In this document: piece after piece, positions 55,236 to 63,381 of the stretch
Numbering within the stretch: position 1 is the stretch's first letter
Layout: each line of letters starts with the position of its first letter
Assembly: GCF_016907845.1 (NCBI RefSeq)
Contig: NZ_JAFBCS010000001.1
Location: 1,054,001-1,118,000 of the forward strand
Source of the DNA: Arcanobacterium pluranimalium
Lineage (GTDB): Bacteria; Actinomycetota; Actinomycetes; Actinomycetales; Actinomycetaceae
DNA: 64,000 nt
Direction of reading: 5' to 3'
Translations under genes and position numbers: made by a program
The notes under the pieces: generated by a model
The model's input: the letters and a program-made list of their open reading frames with translations, nothing else
Databases searched by the model: none
What the model was told of the DNA's origin: nothing

Positions 55236-55324
55236 GGGCGGCACTAGATTTTTTGCCGTGAACACGGTAATGTAAGGGCATAGTTTCGCATGACCTCGGG
55301 TGATGCGGTGTGAAAACTAAATAT

Positions 55325-55696
55325 GGGGATGATCGGTTTCGACGGTAGTGACTGCCGAAGGGAAGCGGGTAGAGGATGTAGAGTCATCTCTTTAACGATT
55401 CTCTGCAAAAAATTAGTTGCCAATAAGCAGCATTCTGACTTCGCCCTCGCCGCCTGAGCGAGCGCCTAAGTCCGTCACACTAGCGTTGCTTTCGCGCTAG
55501 ATTCGTGGCGTCGTTTTTGAAAGCCGCTGTTTTGCCCGCTCGTTAGTGGTTGGCAAAACATATTTAGCTAACTAGGTTCGTCAGCGACTTGTTTGCGTGA
55601 GTGCTGGAGCCGAAAACAACGTTTAGCAAACTGCACCCGGAGAAGACTTGGGTTTTGCGCTATCGGACCAGGGTTCAATTCCCTGCATCTCCACCA
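55325..55696 (+). ncRNA. ssrA: transfer-messenger RNA
   Basis: 372 bases. The 5' end GGGGATGATCGG and the 3' end GGTTCAATTCCCTGCATCTCCACCA form the tRNA-like domain: GGGGAT pairs with ATCTCC (one G-U), and the T-arm GGTTCAATTCC is intact. The tag reading frame resumes at GCC 55419 and encodes ANKQHSDFALAA with stop TGA at 55455-55457; it follows TTAGTT, the usual resume signal region. The four-pseudoknot body fills 55460-55640. Rescues stalled ribosomes together with SmpB just upstream. Its 3' end is a likely integration site for the island to the right. Confidence 0.97.
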
Positions 55697-55699
55697 CTA

Positions 55700-55734
55700 G
55701 GACGCTCATTTTGATACAAAGTGAGCGTCCTTTT
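55700..55734 (+). terminator. tmRNA terminator
   Basis: GGACGCTCATTTTG (55700-55713) pairs with CAAAGTGAGCGTCC (55717-55730), one G-U pair, loop ATA, followed by TTTT. Confidence 0.9.
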
Positions 55735-55890
55735 GTGTTGCCCGAACGGGCGGTGTTTTGGCTTGTCGGGGGGGGGCGGTTTCTTGAGAGTGGCTGCCTG
55801 CTGGGTGGGCGTAGTGGGCGATAGATGAGGCTAGTCCGGCTGGTGAATCTGGGCTTCAGGCGGTAGCTCGGGGCGTCTCGACCCCGAGGG

Positions 55891-55967
55891 CGTCAAAATG
55901 TATGGGGCTCCGTCAAAAAGTATCGGGCATCGTCAAATTGTTTAGGGTGTGGCGTCAAAAGATATGG
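55891..55967 (+). repeat. four tandem ~20-bp repeats at the island's left side
   Basis: CGTCAAA begins at 55891, 55911, 55931 and 55953; the unit is about CGTCAAAAAGTATCGGGCAT, with decay in the third and fourth copies. A short CTCGGGG...CCCCGAG hairpin lies just before (55867-55888). Multiple short direct repeats of this kind are typical of IS21-type transposon ends, so this may be a leftover transposon terminus; an operator array is the alternative. The rest of 55735-55998 shows no gene. Confidence 0.6.
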
Positions 55968-55998
55968 GTAAGGGGTAAGAAGGTTTCGTGCCAATCCC

Positions 55999-56538
55999 TC
56001 ACTTCTGGTTGAGCTTCTTGTTTCGTAGGTGTTGCTTGTACTCCTCCCTGGCACGGGCGAAATCCTCGTCCGTTTGGTTCTTGAGGAAGCTCAAGGCATG
56101 TCCTGACCAGACGCAGGAGAGATTGTGCTTGCCCCGCCAGGCGAACTGGCTATTCTCGCGCAGGTTATGTTTCCACGGCATACAGGTCAGGTCATAACTA
56201 GTTAGCTTTCTGCTGTTCTTTCTAGTCCGATTAGCTCGCTCGATAAGTTGAGTTGCGGAATATGGATGGGTCTCGTTGGGGTCGACTTTGCGTTGAACGA
56301 TAGTGGTCGCAGCCCTCTGATTGATAGCCACTTCCAGATCAGCTCGGCTGATCTTTTTCCCGGACTGTAGGTTGATTTCTTGCACCATGGCGATGCGTCC
56401 CATGTCTGCACCGAGGTCTTCGGCTTCACCAATTATTTGCCGTAGATCACGAAGAAAGTCTTCGACTACTTCCGCAGACCTTACGTCCCCATCGACTTTT
56501 AGCGAGCGGATCGTTTCGCTTGGGGTTCGCGCAGCCAA
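55999..56538 (-). pseudogene. hypothetical protein cut by the IS3 element
   Basis: 179 residues counted from a TTG; the frame stays open upstream (ending in FTDDITWTLLPL) to the inverted repeat of the IS3 element at 56568 and has no convincing start, so the N-terminal part appears to be lost. The C-terminal part (YSATQLIERANRTRKNSRKL, then YDLTCMPWKHNLRENSQFAW) looks like the winged-helix end of DUF3644-type proteins associated with defence islands; this is a weak, memory-based match. The missing 5' part is not on the other side of the IS, so the insertion came with a deletion or rearrangement. Confidence 0.55.
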
Positions 56539-56617
56539 GGGAAGTAGCGTCCACGTGATGTCATCTGTGAAGTGCCCCAGGTTTTGTTCCGTTTGAGTAG
56601 ATGGGAAAATCTGGATT

Positions 56618-56932
56618 ATGGCGAAGAAATTTGATCAGGAAGCGAAAGATCGTGTGGTTCGTCTTGTTGAGGATCGCATCCTTGCCGAGAATCTATCGAT
56701 GCAAGCAGCATGCCAAGCAGTTGCCCCGAAACTAGGTGTCTCGTGGCACACAGCCCGCCAGTGGGTTCAACAGGCCCGCCGGGATGGGGCTATCACTCGT
56801 GTTGAAGAAGACGTGATTGCCGAAAACGCCAGGCTACGCCGAGAGAACCAAGAACTACGCGATACGAACGAGTTGTTGAAAGCCGCGTCGGCTTTTTTCG
56901 CGTCCGAACTCGACCCCCAACGTCGGAAATGA
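56618..56932 (+). CDS. IS3-family transposase OrfA
   Basis: 104 residues. Helix-turn-helix (VGRL-type) DNA-binding region LSMQAACQAVAPKLGVSWHTARQWVQQARR, then a leucine-zipper segment VIAENARLRRENQELRDTNELLKAASAFFA used to pair with OrfAB. It ends at TGA overlapping the ATG of orfB (56929-56932). Confidence 0.92.
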   Translation: MAKKFDQEAKDRVVRLVEDRILAENLSMQAACQAVAPKLGVSWHTARQWVQQARRDGAITRVEEDVIAENARLRRENQELRDTNELLKAASAFFASELDPQRRK

Positions 56933-57850
56933 TTACGTTCATCGATAGGTATCGTGATCGTTTCACAGCCCGTGTTCATCTGTGAGACGTTGAAAAATAA
57001 TCGTGAAGGAGGTTTCATCACCTCCCGCGGGTACCGCCAAGCCAAAGCTCGCGGACTAAGTGCTCGCAGTCTTCGTGACGCTGCGTTGATAGAGCACATT
57101 CAACAGGTTCATGCTGACAATTACAGCGTCTACGGCGTGCGGAAAATGTGGCACGCACTTACTCGTGAGGGGATCAGTGTTGGCAGGGAGCAAACGGCTA
57201 GACTTATGCGCCTGGCAGGAGTATCCGGGAAGGGGAAGGGATGCTCCCCACTCACGACACGCAAAGCGAGGCGGGAAGATAGCAGAGCGGATTTGGTTCA
57301 TCGCAATTTTCGTGCCCCTGGGCCGAATCGGTTGTGGGTTGCGGATATTACTTATGTTCGCACCCGGAAAGGCTTCGTGTATGCAGCGTTTGTGACAGAC
57401 GTGTTCAGCCGTAAGATCGTGGGCTGGGCATTGTCCGATTCCATGCGCACTGAAGCATTACCGCTACAGGCGTTGAATCAAGCGATCACAAGCGCGAAGG
57501 AGACCAATGGACTGGTTCACCACAGTGATCACGGTAGCCAGTACGTCAGTGTTGTGTATAACGAGCGACTGCTCGATGTAGGGATTACTCCATCGACTGG
57601 GAGCGTTGGGGATTCTTACGATAATGCGTTGGCCGAGAACGTCAACGGCTCGTATAAGAACGAGTTGATCAATAACCATCGATGGAAAGACGTTCTTGAG
57701 GTTGAGATCGCTACCTTCGAGTGGGTGAACTGGTGGAACCAGATCCGTCTCCACCAAGCCCTTGGCTACCGCACGCCGGTCGAGGTCGAGAACGAGTACT
57801 GGCACATCACCGACGTATCAGAGAAAATAAAAACTAGGGCAAACGCCTAG
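56929..57850 (+). pseudogene. IS3-family transposase OrfB, frameshifted
   Basis: DDE integrase-type transposase. The ATG at 56929 opens a frame reading MITFIDRYRDRFTARVHL then stops, while the rest of the protein (FICETLKNN onward) continues one base further on to 57850. Removing one C from the CCC at 56969-56971 restores DRFTAVFICETL, the expected family sequence, so a +1 insertion is the likely lesion. The catalytic triad is intact in the main frame: WVADITYV, HHSDHGSQY and ALAENVNGSYKNEL. A shorter protein could begin at a later start codon. Confidence 0.82.
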
Positions 57851-57879
57851 AAACAAAACCCGGGGCAGTTCATAGCGTG

Positions 57880-58272
57880 ATGCGCGAGCCTAGCTCTTAT
57901 TTGGCGGCGGTGCAGCGTGATGGTAACCCTTTGGGTGCTGACGTAATCTACCGCGATACCTGGAACTGGCTCAAGGAGCGCGGCTGCGAAAAACTCGTAG
58001 CTCCACGGCTGATTGAAGCGTATGCGCAGAATTTTGCTCGGTTCATTCAATGCGAAGAAGCAATCTCCGATTTTGGCCTGTTGGGTAAGCATCCGACCAC
58101 GGGGGCGGCTATCGCGTCCCCATTCGTGGCCATGTCTCAGTCGTTTAGCAAGCAGGCGAATACGCTCTGGTACGAGATTTTCGATGTGGTCGAAGCCAAC
58201 AGTCTCGTGGACTACTCGGGGCCGACACCGGCGGATAACGTGATGGAACGGCTACTTCAGGCACGCTCATAG
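57880..58272 (+). CDS. P27-family phage terminase small subunit
   Basis: About 130 residues. TWNWLKERGCEKLVAPRLIEAYAQNFARFIQCEEAI and LGKHPTTGAAIASPFVAMSQSFSKQANTLWYEIFDVVEAN follow the pattern of the P27 (Sf6-like) small terminase subunits that recognise phage DNA for packaging. The IS3 end lies only eight bases before the ATG, so the native start or ribosome-binding site may be lost. No large subunit follows; the next gene is the oppositely oriented MFS transporter. Confidence 0.78.
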   Translation: MREPSSYLAAVQRDGNPLGADVIYRDTWNWLKERGCEKLVAPRLIEAYAQNFARFIQCEEAISDFGLLGKHPTTGAAIASPFVAMSQSFSKQANTLWYEIFDVVEANSLVDYSGPTPADNVMERLLQARS

Positions 58273-59505
58273 TTATTGGCGTAGTGCGGGTGCGGTGTGG
58301 GCGTAGATGACGACCACTGCAATCAAGGCGATACAGACGGCGAAGGGTGCCAGCGGGTTCCACCCGTAAAGGGCGGTCGAAGCCAGCGGGGCAATCGCGT
58401 ACGCCAACCCATTATTAGCGTTGATGATGCCAGCCACTGCGCCTTGCTCATCTGCACTCATCTTCAAGGTTGGGCCAGTGTTGTACCCGGGCATCGCCAG
58501 TCCCATACCTACCCCCAGCACGATACACCCGACAACCAGTAAAGCGTGCGAGGAGGTAGGCCAAATGAGCACAGTTGCAACTAGTGTAATGATCAGACCA
58601 GTACGTAAAAGCTTCGCTGCTCCCCACCCTGTCTTTGGAGCAATCACCGCTTGGGCAATGATCATGGTCACGCCCATGATGGTCAGGTAAATCGCGGAAA
58701 TACCTGCGGTCGCAGTTGCCGACAGGGCGAAGCGGTCTTGGACAGTGAATCCAAAAATCGTAGCAACAGAAGAAAACACAAGAAACATCACCAGGCCAGT
58801 TGCTAGCCAGGGAGCGACACGCGGATCAGTGAAGCGAATCCGTTGAGGCTTTGCAAAAAGTTGCCCTTGGCTTTGAGGTGCGAAACTCACCAAGAGAACA
58901 ACCAGACCAATCACCATCACAACGGGCATGACCACCAAGGGCAAGAGCAGGCCACCAGCAGCGGCTAACACACCTCCAGTAACACCTCCAACAATGGAGG
59001 CCATCCCTTGAGCCGCTCCAATCATGCCCAGTGCTTTTACCCGCCCGTTCTCGCTGGCAGCATGCGTGACCAGGTGGGCTTGCGCGGTCGGGGCGATCGC
59101 TGAAATCCCTCCGCCATAGAGCAAACCACGAGTGATCACAACACCAAAAACTAGTCCGACACCGCCAACTACCTGGTTCATCCCCAGGTAGGAGACAATA
59201 CCGAAGGCGCTCAAAGCGATGATCGCGATCACAAGCCCGGCAGCGAGTACACGTTTAGCGCCGACACGTTGGGAAGCTCGCCCCCAATAAGCACTCAAGC
59301 TCGCTAGTACAATCGCTGCCAAAGAGATAGTGGCGCCAATATGCCATTCCCGCAATCCCATCTGTCGTGACAGTGGCGCGATGATCGGATTGAGAATCAT
59401 TTGCCCCATAAAGGCGAGAAAAACGATTCCCACTACCAGGTTCGCTTGCGCTCCTGGATCAATAGAGCTCTGTGCCGGCTTATCACTACGAGGGTCAGGC
59501 ATCAC
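58273..59505 (-). CDS. MFS efflux transporter
   Basis: 410 residues with 12 hydrophobic helices. Motif A-like loops are YWGRASQRVGAKRVLAAGL after helix 2, and a Gly-rich GVITRGLLYGGGISAIAPTAQAH near helix 4 resembles motif C of drug/H+ antiporters. Residues KPQRIRFTDPRVAPW form the central cytoplasmic loop. The gene is divergent from a TetR regulator with a shared operator region, the standard arrangement of a drug-inducible exporter. Substrate not predictable. It starts exactly after the terminase gene's stop on the other strand. A second ATG follows the first. Confidence 0.88.
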   Translation of the reverse strand: MMPDPRSDKPAQSSIDPGAQANLVVGIVFLAFMGQMILNPIIAPLSRQMGLREWHIGATISLAAIVLASLSAYWGRASQRVGAKRVLAAGLVIAIIALSAFGIVSYLGMNQVVGGVGLVFGVVITRGLLYGGGISAIAPTAQAHLVTHAASENGRVKALGMIGAAQGMASIVGGVTGGVLAAAGGLLLPLVVMPVVMVIGLVVLLVSFAPQSQGQLFAKPQRIRFTDPRVAPWLATGLVMFLVFSSVATIFGFTVQDRFALSATATAGISAIYLTIMGVTMIIAQAVIAPKTGWGAAKLLRTGLIITLVATVLIWPTSSHALLVVGCIVLGVGMGLAMPGYNTGPTLKMSADEQGAVAGIINANNGLAYAIAPLASTALYGWNPLAPFAVCIALIAVVVIYAHTAPALRQ

Positions 59506-59518
59506 TACACTCCATTAC

Positions 59519-59561
59519 TAGAACACTGTTTCACTTAGGGATATTGTAGAATGGTGTTCTA
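59519..59561. promoter_or_regulatory. two candidate TetR operators
   Basis: TAGAA-CACTG-TTTCA at 59519-59533 and TAGAA-TGGTG-TTCTA at 59547-59561; the second is a perfect TAGAA-N5-TTCTA palindrome, the first matches at eight of ten positions. Centres are 28 bases apart. In addition the outer arms TTACTAGAACAC (59515-59526) and GTGTTCTAGTAA (59554-59565) are perfect inverted copies. Binding by the adjacent TetR protein would close both divergent promoters. Confidence 0.6.
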
Positions 59562-59593
59562 GTAAGGGTCAAGGAATAAGTTAGGGTCACCTT

Positions 59594-60271
59594 ATGAACA
59601 CTGTGCTAACGGGGCGAAGGGCTGGGCTATCACGCGAGCTGATTGTCAAACAAGCTGTACAGTTAAGCGCGATCAGTGGCGTTCAGGGATGGTCAGTACG
59701 GGACATTGCCCGTGAACTGGGCGTGGTTCCCTCAGTGATTTATCATTATTTTCCAAACAAGGAAGCCATTTGTGATGCTGTTGTAGACTGGGTATGTGTC
59801 GGGATTGAAGTTCCCGACCCGGACCTTGAATGGAAAGCCTGGTTTCGAGCTATGGCTCACAATCTACGCCCCGCATTGTTAGCATATCCAGGGATTACCG
59901 ACAGGTTCGCGCGGGGCAAGTTCACCGAACAGTTTTTGCCGATGATCGATGGAGCCTGGGCCAAACTACAAGAAGCTGGGTTTGGTGACAATTCGCCTGT
60001 GGCCTACACAATTATCGCGAACTCGATCATCCACACGATCGGAGCGAGAAACCTGCGCGCATCCAATCAAATCCAGCCTCGCCACAACCTGCACGAAATG
60101 CTTGTCAGGCTTGAGCCTATGATGGCTCAATCTGTTGGACTGACCAGTATTGTCAACTCTTACCTGGAGCCTCTCTCACACCCTGATGAAGAAGAAGCGA
60201 TGTCCGAGGAATACTACGACCTCGTCATCGATGTGATCCTAGACGGCATCGAACACACCCTGCTGCCTTAA
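59594..60271 (+). CDS. TetR-family transcriptional regulator
   Basis: 225 residues. The N-terminal HTH domain is LIVKQAVQLSAISGVQGWSVRDIARELGVVPSVIYHYFPNKEAICDAVV, a clear TetR signature. The ligand domain has the length and two-helix ending of TetR_C-type (tetracycline-repressor-like) regulators. Divergent from the MFS gene with two candidate operators between, so it most likely represses both. A terminator follows at 60301. Confidence 0.9.
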   Translation: MNTVLTGRRAGLSRELIVKQAVQLSAISGVQGWSVRDIARELGVVPSVIYHYFPNKEAICDAVVDWVCVGIEVPDPDLEWKAWFRAMAHNLRPALLAYPGITDRFARGKFTEQFLPMIDGAWAKLQEAGFGDNSPVAYTIIANSIIHTIGARNLRASNQIQPRHNLHEMLVRLEPMMAQSVGLTSIVNSYLEPLSHPDEEEAMSEEYYDLVIDVILDGIEHTLLP

Positions 60272-60300
60272 CTCTGACCCACTTCTCAATCATCGTCTTA

Positions 60301-60333
60301 GTGAGCGCCCGCACAGCTGGCGCTCACTTTTTT
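60301..60333 (+). terminator. intrinsic terminator after tetR
   Basis: GTGAGCGCC (60301-60309) and GGCGCTCAC (60319-60327) form a 9-bp stem followed by six T. It ends the tetR transcript, so metK needs its own promoter or is poorly expressed. Confidence 0.88.
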
Positions 60334-60371
60334 ATTCCCACCCCATATCAATTTATGAAAGCGAGTTGTAT

Positions 60372-61538
60372 ATGTCGTTGAAAACCACTGAAAGCGTGCG
60401 CGCCGGGCATCCGGACAAGCTGTGCGACTACATCGCCGACTGCATTTTGGATCGTGCCCTCTACGAAGACCCTGCCGCCAGGGTGGCTGTCGAAGTGATG
60501 GCAACCAAAGCACGCATCTATGTCGCTGGCCAGATCACCTGCAAGGCAAAGCTTGAGATTCCGATGCTGGTACGCGCAGCGCTTGAGCATGTGGGTTATG
60601 ATCCGCGCCGGTTCCGCATCCGCGCCAAAATTCACTGCCAATCGAGCGATATTGCTGGCGGGGTCGATAAATCTTTAGAAGCACGCCACGGTGATACGAG
60701 TTCTCACGTAATGGTTGGTGCTGGCGATCAAGGCACCGTCTACGGCTACGCCGCAGCCGAGAGCAAAGAACGACTCCCGTTGCCACTGGTTTATGCTCAC
60801 CGGATCTGCAAGCGTCTCGATCAAGCATTCACAGACGGCAAGATCCCAGAGCTCGGACCGGACGGGAAAGCCCAGGTCACTGTTGAGTATGACGGCGAAA
60901 CCCCTAAACGTATCGCCACGATTGTGGTCTCGGTCCAGCACAAGCCAGGCATTAACGTGGAGGATTTCAACCAGCGTCTGATTTCGCTGGTTATCACGGC
61001 GGAGTGCCGCGAGATCGAAATCGACGAACACACCGAAATCCTGATAAACCCTTCAGGGCGTTTCGTCGAGGGTGGCCCTGCCGCAGACACTGGGCTGACT
61101 GGCCGAAAGCTCATGGTCGATACCTACGGCGGGCTTGCACCCCATGGTGGCGGGGCGTTCTCGGGTAAAGACCACTCCAAGGTCGACCGCTCTGGTGCAT
61201 ACATGGCCCGGCTGATCGCCAGGTCTGTGGTGGATGCAGGCCTAGCTGAGCAATGCCACGTCACCATCTCCTACGCGATAGGTAAAGCAGACCCTGTCGC
61301 GTTCGACGTAGATACGCACGGCACTGGCGCTTATGCCGAAGCATTGATTGAGCAGGCGTGCCGCGACGTATTCCCCTTGCGTCCGGCAGGAATTATCGAA
61401 GCATTGAAGCTCGGCACACATACGCGCTTTTCGGATTATTCAGCGTATGGGCATTTCGGTGACCTTACCGCTCAGTGGGAGCGTACCTGGGACTGGGCAA
61501 CACAGTTGCGTCGGATCGTGAAAGGAGATGCGTGGTGA
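60372..61538 (+). CDS. metK: phage-type S-adenosylmethionine synthetase
   Basis: Makes SAM from methionine and ATP. ATG at 60372 gives 388 residues; the in-frame TTG at 60366 is less likely. ESVRAGHPDKLCDYIADCILD is the N-terminal ATP motif, VMVGAGDQGTVYGYA the central GDQG loop, and GGLAPHGGGAFSGKDHSKVDRSGAY the phosphate loop. Spacing differs from the housekeeping enzyme, for example SHVMVGAGDQGTV replaces the usual DIGAGDQGLMFGYA, and it resembles the divergent copies found in phages next to DNA methylases. It sits among phage genes and overlaps the next one. Confidence 0.9.
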   Translation: MSLKTTESVRAGHPDKLCDYIADCILDRALYEDPAARVAVEVMATKARIYVAGQITCKAKLEIPMLVRAALEHVGYDPRRFRIRAKIHCQSSDIAGGVDKSLEARHGDTSSHVMVGAGDQGTVYGYAAAESKERLPLPLVYAHRICKRLDQAFTDGKIPELGPDGKAQVTVEYDGETPKRIATIVVSVQHKPGINVEDFNQRLISLVITAECREIEIDEHTEILINPSGRFVEGGPAADTGLTGRKLMVDTYGGLAPHGGGAFSGKDHSKVDRSGAYMARLIARSVVDAGLAEQCHVTISYAIGKADPVAFDVDTHGTGAYAEALIEQACRDVFPLRPAGIIEALKLGTHTRFSDYSAYGHFGDLTAQWERTWDWATQLRRIVKGDAW

Positions 61539-61894
61539 GGGTCGACTTCGTTTGTGAAACCTGTGGAGTTTCAGGGCACCGCAGTTATCAACAGAGGCGA
61601 GTTCCTCAGCACTTCTTTCGCTCAGTTCCCTGCCAAAACGAGTGGCAAAAGACTCGACAGGATCTTCAAATGAAAAATCGAGACCCTAAATTTCGGGCGA
61701 AAGTCAGTGCTGGTCTTAAGAGAAGGAAAGAACGGCTATGCGATAACTACCATTCGCCTGAAACAAAAGCACGAATCGGTACAACGACACGTGAGCATTG
61801 GGCTAGTTACGACGAGTGCAAAAGATCCAAGCTAATCGCAACGCTTCGTTCGAATGCCCAGAAGAAGCGAACATTCAAGAGTAATGCCCCTTAA
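61535..61894 (+). CDS. small HNH/NUMOD-like phage protein, possibly truncated
   Basis: 119 residues from GTG at 61535 (AAAGGAG upstream, overlap with the metK stop). The N-terminus has one CxxC (FVCETCGVSGHRSYQQRR) and a further Cys (VPCQNEW), suggesting a half zinc site. Then comes a basic helical stretch, RDPKFRAKVSAGLKRRKERL and SPETKARIGTTTREHWASYDE, resembling NUMOD-type DNA-binding repeats of homing endonucleases. No complete HNH motif is visible. The stop lies one base before the IS256 inverted repeat, so the C-terminus may have been removed by that insertion. Confidence 0.6.
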   Translation: MRVDFVCETCGVSGHRSYQQRRVPQHFFRSVPCQNEWQKTRQDLQMKNRDPKFRAKVSAGLKRRKERLCDNYHSPETKARIGTTTREHWASYDECKRSKLIATLRSNAQKKRTFKSNAP

Positions 61895-61895
61895 G

Positions 61896-63301
61896 GTGGT
61901 GTAACTCGGTGGCCGAGATCGTCTGCAGATTCGTGTTGTGCACGGATGTAGAGCGGCCACCGTGTGATCCTTCGAATCAACCTCTTACCGAGTCCTCGAA
62001 TGGAGTCATCACGATGACCGCACCTCATATTGTCGACCCTGCCGGCCTTCTTGGCCAAGCCCTCGCCGACGCGTCGCCGGATCTGATGCGCGAGCTGTTG
62101 CAGACCATGATCAACGCCTTGCTGTCCGCCGATGCCGATGCCGTCTGCGGGGCGCAGTGGAACGCTCGTTCTGCCGAGCGCACGAATTACCGCAATGGCT
62201 ACCGCCACCGCCCGCTCGATACGCGGGTTGGCACCGTCGACGTGGCGGTGCCCAAGCTGGGGTCGGGGAGCTACTTTCCGGAGTGGCTGCTCGAGCGCCG
62301 CAAGCGTGCTGAGTCCGCGCTGATCACCGTCGTGGCGGATTGCTATCTGGCCGTAGTGTCCACCCGCCGCATGGACAAGCTGGTCAAGACCCTGGGCATC
62401 GACTCACTGTCGAAGTCGCAGGTCTCCCGCATGGCCGCCGACCTGGATGAGCAGGTCGCCGCGTTCCGGCACCGGCGTCTGGATGAGGCAGGGCCGTTTA
62501 CTTTCGTCACCGCCGATGCGTTGACGAGCAAGGTTCGGGAAAACAAGCAGGTCGTCAAGGCCTCGGTGCTGCTGGCCACCGGGGTCAACGGCGACGGGCA
62601 CCGCGAGGTGCTGGGCATGCAAGTGGCGACCAGTGAGACCAAGGCATCGCGGAACACATTCTTCGCCGACCTGGTCACCCGCGGCCTGGGCGGGGTACGG
62701 CTGGTGACCTCTGATGCACACGCCGGCCTCGTGGATGCGATCTCGGCGAATCTGCCCGGAGCCGCCTGGCAGCGCTGCCGCACCCACTACGCGGCGAACC
62801 TCATGGCGGTGTGCCCGAAGTCCATGTGGCCGGCCGTGAAGGCCATGCTGCACAGCGTCTATGACCAGCCCACCGCAGACGCCGTCAACGCCCAGTTCGA
62901 CCGACTATTGGAGTACACCGAAGGCCGGCTGCCCGAGGTCGCCGACCACCTCGGTGACGCTCGAGAGGACCTGCTCGCCTTCACCACGTTCCCCGACGAC
63001 GTGTGGCGGCAGATCTGCTCCAACAACCCCACCGAGCGGCTCAACCGCGAGATCCGCCGCCGCACCGACGTTGTAGGGATCTTCCCCAACCGCGACGCCA
63101 TCGTCCGCCTCATCGGCGCCGTCCTGGCCGAGCAGACCGACGAATGGGCCGAAGGACGTCGCTACCTCGGCCTCGAAGTCCTGAGCCGATGCCGACTCAC
63201 CCTGACCACCGACACCAGCTCGCAGACGGAGGTGAACACCGACCCACTGATGCAACTACCCGCCTGACCACCAACGAAGGATCAAAAACCAGTTACACCA
63301 C
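61896..63301 (+). mobile_element. IS256-family insertion sequence, about 1.4 kb
   Basis: Ends carry GTGGTGTAACT (61896-61906) and its inverted copy AGTTACACCAC (63291-63301), the usual IS256 terminal sequence. The single ORF is a mutator-type transposase. The flanks CCCTTAAG and TACCAGGG are not the expected 8-bp duplication, so the copy probably suffered a neighbouring deletion. It is visibly more GC-rich than the rest of the window, pointing to recent arrival from a high-GC actinobacterium. Confidence 0.9.
62014..63267 (+). CDS. IS256-family transposase (mutator type)
   Basis: 417 residues from ATG at 62014, behind GGAG. An earlier in-frame start at 61909 lies in the IS end. DDE residues are Asp in FVTADALTSKVRENK, Asp in LVTSDAHAGLVDAI and Glu in NNPTERLNREIRRRTDVVGIFPN. 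WQRCRTHYAANLM is the C/H region typical of the family. The frame is uninterrupted and the copy could be active. Confidence 0.94.
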   Translation: MTAPHIVDPAGLLGQALADASPDLMRELLQTMINALLSADADAVCGAQWNARSAERTNYRNGYRHRPLDTRVGTVDVAVPKLGSGSYFPEWLLERRKRAESALITVVADCYLAVVSTRRMDKLVKTLGIDSLSKSQVSRMAADLDEQVAAFRHRRLDEAGPFTFVTADALTSKVRENKQVVKASVLLATGVNGDGHREVLGMQVATSETKASRNTFFADLVTRGLGGVRLVTSDAHAGLVDAISANLPGAAWQRCRTHYAANLMAVCPKSMWPAVKAMLHSVYDQPTADAVNAQFDRLLEYTEGRLPEVADHLGDAREDLLAFTTFPDDVWRQICSNNPTERLNREIRRRTDVVGIFPNRDAIVRLIGAVLAEQTDEWAEGRRYLGLEVLSRCRLTLTTDTSSQTEVNTDPLMQLPA

Positions 63302-63381
63302 TACCAGGGGCTTGACCCGGATGCTGCGCGCCGAGGGCCGCGATTCGCCCAAGAAACAAGAAAACCACTGGTCAACAGGGG

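Larger units (their letters stand above)
56568..57872 (+). mobile_element. IS3-family insertion sequence, about 1.3 kb
   Basis: Imperfect terminal inverted repeats TGAAGTGCCCCAGGTTTTGT (from 56568) and, reading inward from 57872 on the other strand, TGAACTGCCCCGGGTTTTGT. Between them lie orfA and orfB. The flanking bases (CTG before, TAG after) show no 3-bp target duplication. The 1-nt frameshift in orfB makes this copy probably immobile on its own. Confidence 0.88.

Noticed and set aside
55867-55967. CRISPR-like array behind tmRNA
   Set aside because: Units are contiguous at about 20 bases with no spacers, are imperfect, and no cas gene is present.
56565-57875. Target-site duplication of the IS3 element
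   Set aside because: The three to five bases on each side (ATCTG and TAGCG) do not match in any register I tried.
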